DNA of 64,000 nucleotides from Patulibacter minatonensis DSM 18081 (GCF_000519325.1 NZ_KI912613.1:5058171-5122170); one strand, 5' to 3'; shown: positions 16,998 to 27,081, counted from the stretch's first letter. Numbers and translations: made by a program. The notes: generated by a model from the sequence alone, not told the origin.

Positions 16998-18995
16998 ATG
17001 TCGTCGCGCCCCGGCCTCGTGTCGCTCGTGGCCCTCGCCGCGACGACCGCCCTCGCACTCCCCGCAGCCTCCTCCGCACGTGTCGGTCCAGGGGTGACCG
17101 TCGCCGGGCCCGACCCGGCGATCATCGACCTCGGCCAGGTCGCGATGGCGCCCGACGGCACCGGCGGCGTCGTCTACCGGCGCTCGGAGGACGGTGCCCC
17201 GCACGTCTACGCCGCCCGGTACGACGGCGAGCGCTGGTACGCCCCGCAACGGGTCGACGCCGGCCAGCGGTTCTCGTCGACGTGGCCGCGGATCGGCGCG
17301 GCCGACGGCGGACGACTCGTCGTCACCTGGGTGCAGGAGGGTCCGCCGAACCAGGACTCCATGTACTCCGCGTCCCTGCCGCGCGGCGCCGGGGCGTTCC
17401 AGGCCCCGACCCTCGTCGACTTCACGATCGGCGACTCCCGGGCGGCCTACCCGTCGCTGGCGATGGCCCCGAACGGCGACGCCCTGCTCGTGTACCAGCG
17501 GGTCACCGCGTTCTCCGACCCGCTGCTCGGCAACGACTACGTCGACAGCCAGATCAAGCTCGCCCGCTTCAACGGGTCGCGCTGGAGCGGGCTCGGCGTC
17601 CCCGTCAACCGCATCGCGACCGCGCCGCTGCGCCAGCCCGACGCCGCCAACGCGCCGAAGGTCGCGATCGGCGCGGACGGTGCCGCGGTCGTCGCGTGGC
17701 AGGAGCCCGACGAGGCGCTCCAGGACCGGGTCTGGGCCCGCCGCGTGTTCGGGCAGCGTCTCGGGATCGTCCTGCCGGTCAGCCCCACCACCGTCGGCGG
17801 GGCCCCCGCCCGGGGCGCCGCGGACGCCCTCGACGTCGCGATCTCCGACAACGGCCGCGCCGTCGTCGCCTTCCGGCAGCAGCCCGATCCGTCGGCCCGC
17901 GGGGAGGCCCCGAAGGTCTACGTCAACCAGCTCGACGAGCCGGAGAGCGGGGCCGGGAAGGCGTTCACGGGCGCGCAGCCCGTCGCCACGCCCGGCGGCG
18001 CGGCGGCGGGAGCCCCCCGGGTCGACGTCGGCGGCCGGTTCGGCATGCTCGTCGGCTGGGCCCAGGGCGGCGTCGGCGCGCTCGCCCAGGGCACCGGCCC
18101 GACGCCGGGCGCCGGGGTCGAGGTCGGGCCGTCGAGCGGTCCCGCCCCCGTCGTCGCCCAGGGCGTCGACGGCCGCGGCGCGGTCGCGACCGCCACGACC
18201 GACGGCGGGGGGCGCGTCGTGGTCCGCGAGCTCGCGGGCGACCGCGTCACCGCGACCCAGGGCGTCTCGGGCGCCGTCGGCGGACCGGTCGACGGGCTCT
18301 CGATCGCGGGGGCCGGCAACGGCAACGCGCTCGTCGGCTTCCGGCAGGGCCTCCCCGACGAGGGGCAGGTCGTCGTCTCCCGCGTCGACGCCCCGCCGGT
18401 CCCGTTCCTCGTCGAGGTCCCGCCGGACTGGACGAACGCCCGCCGTCCGCTGATCACCTGGCAGGCGCCGCCGAACGACCCGCGACCCCAGCGCTACACG
18501 GTCCACGTCGACGGCCGGGTCGCCGGGCGGACGATCTACGACCGCAGCCTGCGGCTCGCCCCGGGCGCGCTCGCCGACGGGCGCCACCAGGTGACCGTGA
18601 CCGCCGACAGCCGCACGGGCGGCGGCAGCACGACGACGCCCGTCGCGACGTTCGGCGCCGACCGTCGCACGCCGCTCGTCACCGTCACACGGCGCACCCG
18701 CAGGATCCGGGTCCGGATCGCCGACCCCGGCCGCAAGGGCCACGCGTCCGGCGTCGCGGCAGGCGGCACCGTCGTCGACTGGGGCGACGGGCAGACCGCC
18801 GACGGCGCCACGCGCGCCGCGAGCCACGTCTACGCCAAGGGCGGCCGGTACAGCGTGCTGGTCCGCGCCCAGGACGCGGCCGGGAACGTCGTCGCCGTGC
18901 GACGCGCGTTCCAGGTCCCCGCCCCGAAGCGCCGCACCCCGTCGGGGTCCGCGAAGAAGCGGTCGACGTCGTCCACGAAGGGCCGCACCCGATGA
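16998..18995 (+). CDS. Exported beta-propeller protein with C-terminal PKD domain
   Basis: 665 aa. Signal peptide at residues 1-29 (LVALAATTALALPAASSA). The body has propeller-like blades built on MAPDGTGGVVYRR, MAPNGDALLVYQR, IGADGAAVVAWQEPD, ISDNGRAVVAFRQ and similar. From about 590 a PKD-type Ig fold is seen (VVDWGDGQ ... HVYAKGGRYSVLVRAQDAAGN), then a basic Ser/Lys/Arg tail. ATG 16998 is chosen because it starts the signal peptide. Its stop overlaps the next gene (ATGA). It mirrors the minus-strand operon: a large exported propeller protein followed by a small RFRCAF protein. Substrate unknown. Confidence 0.75.
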   Translation: MSSRPGLVSLVALAATTALALPAASSARVGPGVTVAGPDPAIIDLGQVAMAPDGTGGVVYRRSEDGAPHVYAARYDGERWYAPQRVDAGQRFSSTWPRIGAADGGRLVVTWVQEGPPNQDSMYSASLPRGAGAFQAPTLVDFTIGDSRAAYPSLAMAPNGDALLVYQRVTAFSDPLLGNDYVDSQIKLARFNGSRWSGLGVPVNRIATAPLRQPDAANAPKVAIGADGAAVVAWQEPDEALQDRVWARRVFGQRLGIVLPVSPTTVGGAPARGAADALDVAISDNGRAVVAFRQQPDPSARGEAPKVYVNQLDEPESGAGKAFTGAQPVATPGGAAAGAPRVDVGGRFGMLVGWAQGGVGALAQGTGPTPGAGVEVGPSSGPAPVVAQGVDGRGAVATATTDGGGRVVVRELAGDRVTATQGVSGAVGGPVDGLSIAGAGNGNALVGFRQGLPDEGQVVVSRVDAPPVPFLVEVPPDWTNARRPLITWQAPPNDPRPQRYTVHVDGRVAGRTIYDRSLRLAPGALADGRHQVTVTADSRTGGGSTTTPVATFGADRRTPLVTVTRRTRRIRVRIADPGRKGHASGVAAGGTVVDWGDGQTADGATRAASHVYAKGGRYSVLVRAQDAAGNVVAVRRAFQVPAPKRRTPSGSAKKRSTSSTKGRTR

Positions 18996-19678
18996 CCCGT
19001 CACCGTCCCTCCCCCGCGCTCGTCCTCGGCGCCCTGGCCCTCGTGGTCGCCGCCGTCGCCGCGACGTTCGCGACGACCGGCGTCGGCGAGGCGCGCAACG
19101 CCGCCGTCCGGGCGAGCCCGACGCCGAAGAAGGGCGCCGTCCTCCGGCTCGGCCGCGACGCGCGGTTCGCCGCGTCGGCCGTCCCGACGGTGGAGCGGGC
19201 CCGGACCACGCTGCGCCTCGGCCGGCTGCGGGCCCAGGACGTCCGGCTCGGCTGCCCGTCCGGGACCGCCGACCTCGGCACCTGGTGCCTCGATCGCGGC
19301 GTCCGCGGGACGGCGGACTTCGCCGGCGCATCGCGGGCGTGCGTCCGCCTCGGCGGCCGCCTCCCGACCGCCGGCATGCTGATCGGCGCCGCCCCGAAGC
19401 TCCGCCTCTCGGGACGGCTCGACGACCGCCCCTCGATGGCGTTCATCGACCCCGCCGGCCGCCGGGACCTGCGGGAGCTGTCGTCGTCGCTCTTCACGAC
19501 GACCACGGGGAGCGCCGCCTCCGGGTCCGCGACGAACCCCGCCCCGTCGACGCTCCAGTACGCGACCGTGTTCGACAACGGCAACGCCGGCGGGTTCGCC
19601 GGGGGCGTCCCCAGCGGGTCGCCCGAGCGGTTCCGCTGCGCGTTCCTCGAGCGGCAGCCGACGGCCCCGAAGCGGTGA
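18992..19678 (+). CDS. Small exported RFRCAF-domain protein, paralog of the 5349-6143 product
   Basis: 228 aa, one N-terminal hydrophobic segment (about residues 7-28). It shares with the 5349-6143 protein the blocks VLRLG, AVPTVERA (versus AIPTVGKA), CPSGTADLGTWC, CVRLGGRLPTAG-LIGAA, LDD, DLRELSSSLFTTT, LQYATVFDN, GGFAG and SPERFRCAF. It is shorter because of less linker before LQYATVFDN. It overlaps the propeller/PKD gene by ATGA, so the two are translated together. A perfect 26-nt palindrome follows its stop. Exported; molecular role unknown. Confidence 0.75.
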   Translation: MTRHRPSPALVLGALALVVAAVAATFATTGVGEARNAAVRASPTPKKGAVLRLGRDARFAASAVPTVERARTTLRLGRLRAQDVRLGCPSGTADLGTWCLDRGVRGTADFAGASRACVRLGGRLPTAGMLIGAAPKLRLSGRLDDRPSMAFIDPAGRRDLRELSSSLFTTTTGSAASGSATNPAPSTLQYATVFDNGNAGGFAGGVPSGSPERFRCAFLERQPTAPKR

Positions 19679-19679
19679 T

Positions 19680-19705
19680 CTCGCGGGCCCACGTGGGCCC
19701 GCGAG
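19680..19705 (+). terminator. Perfect 26-nt palindromic terminator
   Basis: CTCGCGGGCCCAC (19680-19692) is followed at once by its exact reverse complement to 19705, starting 2 bp after the stop codon. No U-run follows, as is common for intrinsic or pause hairpins in high-GC actinobacteria. Confidence 0.75.
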
Positions 19706-19725
19706 ACCCCGCCGTCCGTCCAGGC

Positions 19726-19780
19726 GTGAACGCGACGTGAAGGCCTGCTGTTGGAATGTCGTGAACACGAGGTTGTTCAC
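19726..19780 (+). promoter_or_regulatory. Double PHO-like repeat upstream of ftsH
   Basis: GTGAAC at 19726 and GTGAAG at 19737 (11 bp apart) form one pair; GTTGGA at 19750 and GTGAAC at 19761 (11 bp apart) form a second, followed by an inverted GTTCAC at 19775. The FtsH-like gene starts at 19932. The rest of the 19679-19931 gap shows no gene. Confidence 0.55.
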
Positions 19781-19931
19781 GTGAGACGGGCCCTCCGCTC
19801 CTCTATGGTGCCCCCGGTCCGGTGGTCGGGCCGCGTTCTCTCCCCCTGGTCCGCACCCCGCCCTCCCGCCCGGTGACGCCGTCACCGGACCCGAACACCC
19901 TCCTCTTTCGAACGATCCGCAGCGAGACTCC

Positions 19932-21995
<2,064 letters not shown>

Positions 21996-22051
21996 GGCCG
22001 CCGCGATGCCCCGGTCGGAAGGAGGCGGCTCACGCCTGGTGCGTCGACGCC

Positions 22052-22077
22052 GTTCACGGTGTCATGATGACGTGAAC
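22052..22077 (+). promoter_or_regulatory. GTTCAC/GTGAAC inverted pair before the 22180 gene
   Basis: GTTCAC at 22052 faces GTGAAC at 22072, and GTCATG at 22061 is 11 bp before the latter. This could be a weaker member of the PHO-like set or a separate operator about 100 bp before the winged-helix gene. Confidence 0.35.
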
Positions 22078-22179
22078 GTCGACGCGCGGGCCACCGCGCC
22101 GACGCTGGTCGCATCGTCGGCCCCGGACGACCTGCGGGTCCCCGGGCCGGCGTTCCCTCCGAACCCCGCCACATCCCCC

Positions 22180-22590
22180 ATGGCCTCATCCCAGACCCCC
22201 GACGACCCGCCCTCGGGTGACGTCGTCGACGCCGTCGTCCAGACCGTCACCGCCCGGCTCGCCGAGCTCCAGCCCTACCTCGACGAGGCGGAGCGCCTGC
22301 GGGCGATCCTCGCCGCGAGCGCGTCGCCGGCGCCCGGGTCCTCCGACCCTGATCCGGCCGCGTCGGCGTCGGGGCAGCCGTCACGGCGCGGTGCGGGCGC
22401 GAACAAGAGCGCCATCCTCGCGGTGATCGCCGACCGTCCGGGGGTCACCGCCGCCGACATCGCGCGCGTCAGCGGGATGAAGCGCACCGTCGTCGCCTCG
22501 ACGGTGAGCCGGCTGAAGCGCAACGGCGAGCTCGAGCCCGAGGGCCGGGGCGTACGCCTCCCCCGCCCGGCGGGCGACGCCGCCCGCTGA
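22180..22590 (+). CDS. Small winged-helix DNA-binding protein
   Basis: 136 aa. N-terminal half: a short helix (VVDAVVQTVTARLAELQPYLDEA) and a Pro/Ser/Ala-rich linker. C-terminal half: a winged helix-turn-helix, ILAVIADRPGVTAADIARVS (helices 1-2), KRTVVASTVSRLKRNGEL (recognition helix) and a wing ending RGVRLPRP. It resembles MarR/GntR-like or BlaI-like minimal wHTH domains without a ligand domain. ATG 22180 gives a sensible N-terminus; longer frames upstream read through the intergenic repeat. It may regulate neighbours, but nothing shows the target. Perfect hairpin at 22599-22619 ends the unit. Confidence 0.65.
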   Translation: MASSQTPDDPPSGDVVDAVVQTVTARLAELQPYLDEAERLRAILAASASPAPGSSDPDPAASASGQPSRRGAGANKSAILAVIADRPGVTAADIARVSGMKRTVVASTVSRLKRNGELEPEGRGVRLPRPAGDAAR

Positions 22591-22598
22591 CCGCACCC

Positions 22599-22619
22599 GG
22601 ACCCGGCCGCGCCGGGTCC
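22599..22619 (+). terminator. Hairpin terminator after the winged-helix gene
   Basis: GGACCCGGC and GCCGGGTCC pair over 9 bp with a 3-nt loop, 8 bp after the stop codon. Confidence 0.65.
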
Positions 22620-22774
22620 GCGCGCGGTCGATCTCCTGCGCGGCGCATCACCCGCCGCGGATCGGGCACCCGCAGGACGACGGCGGCCCGCGTCGCCCAC
22701 ACGGCGCGGGCCGTCGCCTGATCTCCCGGCGTCCGACCGACCCGGTCCGCGCGCCCGGGGTGGCCGACCGGGAC

Positions 22775-23122
22775 TCAGTCGGCGTCCTCGAGCAGGAAGA
22801 CCTCGGTCGCCGCGTCGATCGTCGTGCTGTAGCCCGGCACGTGGCCCCGGACCCTGCGCCCGGTCACCTGCTCCACGACGGCGATCATCTCCCCCCGCGC
22901 GTGCTGCTGGAACCGCGCGCGGGCCTCGCGCAGCAGGTCGCGGCCCCCGAGCTGCAGGATCGTCTGCTCGTACGGGGTGTCGGTGTCCTCCAGCACGCAC
23001 AGGACGTGCCCGCCCGAGATCGTCGTCACGACCTTCGTGGGGCCACGACCGATGTGCGCCTTGTACAGCTGGGCGATGGCGTTGGAGATCTCCTGCTGGG
23101 GGACCGCGTGGTGCTCGGACAT
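22775..23122 (-). CDS. DUF2294 (MpsC-type) protein, copy 1
   Basis: 115 aa cytosolic protein of the DUF2294 family, also named MpsC after a membrane-potential-linked system in Staphylococcus. The family signature is clear: QQEISNAIAQLYKAHIGRGP, the strand pair VVTTISGGHVLCVLEDTDTP, LLREARARFQQ, IAVVEQVTGRRV and a final ATEVFLLED. Full length for the family. A paralog lies at 26158-26529, with a sigma factor and several small unknown genes between. The biochemical role of soluble DUF2294 proteins in actinobacteria is not known to me. Confidence 0.8.
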   Translation of the reverse strand: MSEHHAVPQQEISNAIAQLYKAHIGRGPTKVVTTISGGHVLCVLEDTDTPYEQTILQLGGRDLLREARARFQQHARGEMIAVVEQVTGRRVRGHVPGYSTTIDAATEVFLLEDAD

Positions 23123-23229
23123 CTTCGTGGAGTCGTCGGGTGCTCGGGGACTTCGGGCACGCGGATCCTAGGGCAGTGCGGCGGGCCCGCGGCGGCCAGG
23201 ACGCCCCGGCGCGGCCCACCGGCACGCGA

Positions 23230-23514
23230 TCAGTCGTCGCGCAGATCGGTGAGGAACCCCATCACGATCATGCGGGCCTCGTCGATCGCCCGGCGGGCGG
23301 CGAGGACGTCCTGGAGCGCCCAGGCGTGGTTGTAGTGCCGGGCGGTCTCCTCGATCCGGCCCTGGAACGTGGAGATCGCGTCGGTCAGGCCGTCGATGGC
23401 GTCGATCGCGAGGTGCCCGCCGTCGCGGACGGACGACTCGAGGCGGCGGAGGCGGTCCAGCACCGAGTTGGCCTCCATCCGGAGCTCTTCGGGCGTCGAC
23501 GGCCGGTCGGTCAT
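23230..23514 (-). CDS. Small helical protein of unknown function
   Basis: 94 aa, predicted mostly helical (MEANSVLDRLRRLESSVRD, AIDAIDGLTDAISTFQGRI, ALQDVLAARRAIDEARMIV). No Cys, signal peptide or membrane segment. ATG 23514 is chosen; the upstream in-frame extension is low-complexity Arg/Pro. Lies between DUF2294 and other small helical genes of the 22.7-29 kb cluster. Not recognised. Confidence 0.55.
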   Translation of the reverse strand: MTDRPSTPEELRMEANSVLDRLRRLESSVRDGGHLAIDAIDGLTDAISTFQGRIEETARHYNHAWALQDVLAARRAIDEARMIVMGFLTDLRDD

Positions 23515-23679
23515 CGCGCCCCGCCGCGGGGACGACCGAGGACGACCCGCGGGGCCCGCCACGAGGGGCCCGTCACGATCGCTGGTGTGCGCGGCTCCGA
23601 CACGGCACCAGTGCTTCTATCCCTCCCGGAGGCCGGGCGCAAGCGCTGCACGACGGTTGGACCGGCCGGTCCGGACCGG

Positions 23680-23889
23680 TCAGCGTCCGGCGACGCGGTG
23701 CTCGGCGCCGAGGACCGTGCCCTCGACGAGCGTCCGCAGGCGACCGAGGTCCTCGATGACGCGGTGGAGGTCGTCGGTCGCGGGCGGGGTCCCGTCCTCC
23801 CACGCCGCGCAGAGCCCGTGGAGCAGCTCGGAGACCCGATCGGCCTCGGCGCGCAGCTCGCCCCGCACGGGATGGTCGGACCTGGGCAC
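23680..23889 (-). CDS. Small helical protein of unknown function
   Basis: 69 aa from GTG 23889 (VPRSDHPVRGELRAEADRV). Two amphipathic helices (ELRAEADRVSELLHGLCAAW and DLHRVIEDLGRLRTLVEGTV) joined by a short turn. No strong SD is visible, so the start is uncertain. It resembles its neighbours in size and helix-pair layout. Confidence 0.45.
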   Translation of the reverse strand: MPRSDHPVRGELRAEADRVSELLHGLCAAWEDGTPPATDDLHRVIEDLGRLRTLVEGTVLGAEHRVAGR

Positions 23890-24050
23890 GCACGGGAGTG
23901 TACGGGTTCGTACACGTGAACACTCTTCGTTCGATCGTCCTCTCCCGGACACGGACGGGGCCGCTCGCCGTGGACGCGGGCTGGACGTCCCTCCCCGGGC
24001 GCCGCGACGCCGGCCCGCGCGCGACGGACCGGGCGCGACCGAACGCTGGC

Positions 24051-24278
24051 TCAGTGGTGCACGCCGGGGCCGGCCGCGCGACGGCGGTCGGCCTCGACGG
24101 CGGAGCGCGCGATGAACGCCTCGAGCGAGCGCTGGGTCTCCGCCAGCTGCGCCCGGACGCGCTCGATCGACACGACCGCGGCGCGTGCACGGCGGAGCTC
24201 GTCGGAGTCCGGGCGCGCCCCTCGTGGGAGCCGGAGCTCGGTCAGGGTGTGGTGCTCGTCGGCGGTCGGAGCGTGCAT
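24051..24278 (-). CDS. Small helical protein of unknown function
   Basis: 75 aa. After a polar N-terminus, a long helix (SDELRRARAAVVSIERVRAQ then LAETQRSLEAFIARSAV) runs almost to the end. AGAGG lies about 6 bp before ATG 24278 and supports the start. The helix has the same 'R-x-LQ/AQL-x-x-x-Q-x-x-L-x-x-x-I' feel as the 28636-28932 protein. Function unknown. Confidence 0.55.
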   Translation of the reverse strand: MHAPTADEHHTLTELRLPRGARPDSDELRRARAAVVSIERVRAQLAETQRSLEAFIARSAVEADRRRAAGPGVHH

Positions 24279-24465
24279 GGGGGACCTCTGGGCGGGGGGA
24301 ACGGACCGGGGCGACCCGGATCGACGCTGGTCTTCGTCGACGCCATGATGCGCAAGGCCGGGGTGAGCGCGCAAGGTCGCCCAGGGTGATCCTGAACAGC
24401 GTTCCCCCTCGCCCCGTCCGTGGAGGGGCATCCGGCGCCCGGCGGGCACCGTACCTGCCGGTACC

Positions 24466-25152
24466 GTGCCCGTCGTGGAACTCGCCCCTCGCCTGATCGA
24501 GACCGCCGTCCCGGACGATCCCGAGGGCGTCGTCCTCGTGCTGCACGGGGGCGCCGCGCGCGGCGCCGCGAGGGCCGTGAGCCCCTCGCAGCTCTCGGTG
24601 CTGCGAATGGTCCCGATCGCCCGCCGCATCGCCCGCGTCGGTGCGGGACGGCTCGCCGTCTACCGGCTCCTGAACGCGCAGCGGGGCTGGGACGAGGCAC
24701 GGTCGCCCGTCGACGACGCGCAGTGGGCGCTCGACGAGATCGCCCGGCGCCTCGGCGGGCCCCTGCCGGCGTGCCTCGTCGGCCACTCGCTCGGGGGCCG
24801 GGCCGCGCTGATGGCGGCCCATCACGACGCGGTCCGGAGCGCCGTCGCGCTCGCACCGTGGGTCTACGCCTCCGACACCCCTCCCGGCCTCGAGGGCAGG
24901 CGCATCCTCGTCGTGCACGGCGACCAGGACCGGATCGCGCGACGCGAGCCCGCGCTCGAGGTGGCGCGCACCATGGGCCGCTCCACCGAGGTCGGCTTCG
25001 TCACCGTCCGGGGCGGCAAGCACGCGATGCTCCGCCACCACGGCCGGTTCGACGGCCTCGCGGCCGACTTCGCCGGGGCCACCCTGCTCGGCCTGCCGGC
25101 CGGCGACGTGCTCGGGCGCGTCGAGGCCGGGGACCCGGTCGTCGAGGTCTGA
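24466..25152 (+). CDS. Alpha/beta hydrolase (dienelactone-hydrolase/lipase-like)
   Basis: 228 aa, cytosolic. The fold is shown by LVLHGGAARG (oxyanion loop), nucleophile elbow GHSLGG (Ser about residue 109), acid VHGDQD (about residue 155) and His in GGKHAML (about residue 184). The family covers esterases, lipases and similar enzymes; the substrate cannot be read from sequence. GTG 24466 or GTG 24475 are both possible. It points against its small minus-strand neighbours and is the only enzyme in the 22.7-29 kb cluster. Confidence 0.8.
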   Translation: MPVVELAPRLIETAVPDDPEGVVLVLHGGAARGAARAVSPSQLSVLRMVPIARRIARVGAGRLAVYRLLNAQRGWDEARSPVDDAQWALDEIARRLGGPLPACLVGHSLGGRAALMAAHHDAVRSAVALAPWVYASDTPPGLEGRRILVVHGDQDRIARREPALEVARTMGRSTEVGFVTVRGGKHAMLRHHGRFDGLAADFAGATLLGLPAGDVLGRVEAGDPVVEV

Positions 25153-25183
25153 CGGGCCGGCCCCGGCGGGACCGGCCCCTGGG

Positions 25184-25966
25184 TCAGGCCGCCTGCGTCC
25201 GGGCGTCGGCAGCCGCCGCACCGGTGTGCAGCAGGTGGCGGCGCATGTCCTCCAGCGCGCCGGAGACCACCCGCGACACCTGCATCTGCGAGACCCCGAC
25301 GTCGACGGCGATCTCGCGCTGCAGGCGCTCCCGGTAGAAGCGGTCGTGGACGACGCGCCGTGCGCGGTCGTCGAGCACGTCGAACGCCTGCGCGACGACG
25401 CTGCGGTCCTCGACGGTCGCGAACCCCGGGTCGCTGTCCCCCTGGACGTCGAGCATCGCGCGGTCCTCGCCGGCGGGATGGTCGAGCGACAGCGCGTCGT
25501 ACCCCTCCCCCGCGCGGAGCGCGTCGGCGACGTCCTCCTCGGGCACCTCGAGCGCGAGGGCGAGATCCCCGGGCGTGGCGTCGCGGCCGGTGTGCTCGAC
25601 GAAGGCCCGCTGCTCGTGCTTGACGCGCTGCCAGAGCTCCTGGGTGGAGCGCGGGACGCGGACGGCCCAGCAGTGGTCGCGGAAGTGCCGGCGGATCTCC
25701 CCCTGGATCGTCGGGATCGCGTAGGACACGAACCGGTGCCCCGCATCGAGGTCGAAGCGGTCGATCGCCTTCACCAGGCCGATCGAGCCGGCCTGGACCA
25801 GGTCCTCGAACGGCTCGCGGCTCGAGGCGTACTTGCGGGCGATCGAGCGGACGAGCGGCATGCAGCGCTCCGTCAGCTCGTCGCGGGCCCAGGGGTCGCC
25901 CTGGGTGCGGTGACGGCGCAGCAGCTCGAGATCGTGCTGCTCACGTCGGGTTGCGTCTTCCAGCAT
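25184..25966 (-). CDS. SigB/SigF-type alternative sigma factor (group 3)
   Basis: 260 aa. Region 2 (ELTERCMPLVRSIARKYAS, FEDLVQAGSIGLVKAIDRFD, FVSYAIPTIQGEIRRHFRD and VRVPRSTQELWQRV) matches stress/sporulation sigma factors of the SigB/SigF family. Region 3 and region 4.2 follow, the last with DVGVSQMQVSRVVSGALEDM as the -35 recognition helix-turn-helix. GGAG lies 7 nt before ATG 25966. No anti-sigma (RsbW-like) or antagonist (RsbV-like) gene lies beside it in the window, which is unusual. It probably drives a stress or stationary regulon including nearby genes; a GTTT-N16-GGGTAC sequence at 28546-28571 is a candidate target. Confidence 0.9.
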   Translation of the reverse strand: MLEDATRREQHDLELLRRHRTQGDPWARDELTERCMPLVRSIARKYASSREPFEDLVQAGSIGLVKAIDRFDLDAGHRFVSYAIPTIQGEIRRHFRDHCWAVRVPRSTQELWQRVKHEQRAFVEHTGRDATPGDLALALEVPEEDVADALRAGEGYDALSLDHPAGEDRAMLDVQGDSDPGFATVEDRSVVAQAFDVLDDRARRVVHDRFYRERLQREIAVDVGVSQMQVSRVVSGALEDMRRHLLHTGAAAADARTQAA

Positions 25967-26157
25967 GAAGTGCTCCGGGGGAGGGAGTCGGTCTTCCGGC
26001 ACGCATCTCCCGGATCCCGTGGGGGGCCGGAGCACGTGGTGCCTGCTGCTTCTTCGTGCGCGCTGCCAGGCTCCTGGTGACGTCGGGACCGGTGTTCCGG
26101 GGGGAGCAGAACACCAGGCCGCCTCCGCACCGACGGACGGCGAGCACGAGCCCGAGG

Positions 26158-26529
26158 TTACCCGACGCCGGGCCCGCCCACCAGTGCGTCGTCCTGCAGG
26201 AGGAACACCTCGGTGGCCGCGTCGAGGGACGCGCGGTACCCGGGGACGTGCACCCGGACCGACCTGCCGGTCGCGCGCTCGACGATCGCCACGAGCTCCG
26301 GCGTGCACTCGAGCTGGAACCGCGACCGGGCCTCCTGGACGAGGTCCTGGGCGCCGAGCCCGAGGAGCGTCTCCTCGAACGGCGTGTCGGTGTCCTCGAG
26401 GACGCAGACCACGAGGTCGCCGACGATCGTCGTCGACACCTTGGTCGGCCCCCGGCCGAGGCGGGTCTTGTAGAGCTGGGCGATCCGGTTGGAGATCTCC
26501 TGCTGCGGGACGTGGGGGCGATCGGGCAT
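26158..26529 (-). CDS. DUF2294 (MpsC-type) protein, copy 2
   Basis: 123 aa paralog of the 22775-23122 protein: QQEISNRIAQLYKTRLGRGP, VSTTIVGDLVVCVLEDTDTP, LVQEARSRFQLE, VAIVERATGRSV, VHVPGYRASLDAATEVFLLQ. Both share the VHVPGY/GHVPGY-S/AATEVFLL ending. The start is ATG 26529; longer frames upstream are not conserved with copy 1. It lies directly upstream of the sigma gene in the same direction, with about 190 bp between, so it may have its own promoter. Confidence 0.8.
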   Translation of the reverse strand: MPDRPHVPQQEISNRIAQLYKTRLGRGPTKVSTTIVGDLVVCVLEDTDTPFEETLLGLGAQDLVQEARSRFQLECTPELVAIVERATGRSVRVHVPGYRASLDAATEVFLLQDDALVGGPGVG

Positions 26530-26754
26530 CGCGAGCTTCGGCCTCGAGGGGTGCGTCGACAGGGTGGTCCTCACCGCCGAGCGCCCCGTCGCATGTACGG
26601 AGCACCCCCTCGTGGGCACATCGTCCGAGGTCCTCCAGCAACTCCCGCGGGAGCGCGGGGCGACCCCGTGCTGCGCATACGGTAGCCACCCGGGCGCCCG
26701 GACGACCGCAGACCACCGGCGGACGACCGGGGCCCGGGGCGGCCGGAGGCCCGT

Positions 26755-26949
26755 CTACCTGCGGTCCGGCGGCGTCGGCCGGTCGTCGCCGCCGGCCCGG
26801 GACCCGTTCCCGGCGTCGTCCAGCAGCTGCTCGGCGGCCTCGAGCTCGCCGCGCAGACGCTTGAGCGCGCGCAGCCGCTCGGCGGCGGCCGGGTCCTCGT
26901 GCTCGCCCTCCCGCCCGCGCTCCGCGCCCGGGTGCTGGTCGGAGATCAT
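26755..26949 (-). CDS. Very small helical protein of unknown function
   Basis: 64 aa. Polar ends and a central helix (AERLRALKRLRGELEAAEQL) that could be a coiled coil. ATG 26949 is the only start close to it. No recognisable family. The 26950-27322 stretch upstream holds no gene, only the palindrome and hairpin listed at 27028-27081. Confidence 0.45.
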   Translation of the reverse strand: MISDQHPGAERGREGEHEDPAAAERLRALKRLRGELEAAEQLLDDAGNGSRAGGDDRPTPPDRR

Positions 26950-27027
26950 CGGCGGTCTGCCCGGGGTGCGCGGATCATGGGGTCCTTCGTGGGAGTGGGC
27001 ACGGGCCGTGGCGGTCCCCGTGGTGCC

Positions 27028-27081
27028 GGGCCGCCGACGGTCGTGCGCCGGCGGCCCGTCGCGTCGGCGATGGGGTACCCC
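27028..27081. other. Hairpin plus GGGGTACCCC palindrome in a 373-bp gene-free gap
   Basis: GGGCCGCCG (27028-27036) pairs with CGGCGGCCC (27049-27057). The 10-bp palindrome GGGGTACCCC lies at 27072-27081. Read toward the 26949 gene, the palindrome could overlap a -10 element (GGGTA) and the hairpin would be in the leader. Read toward 27323 both would be upstream elements. No function is proven. Confidence 0.3.

Noticed and set aside
23916-23921. Isolated GTGAAC near 23.9 kb
   Set aside because: No partner hexamer 11 bp on either side, so not counted as a PHO-like site.
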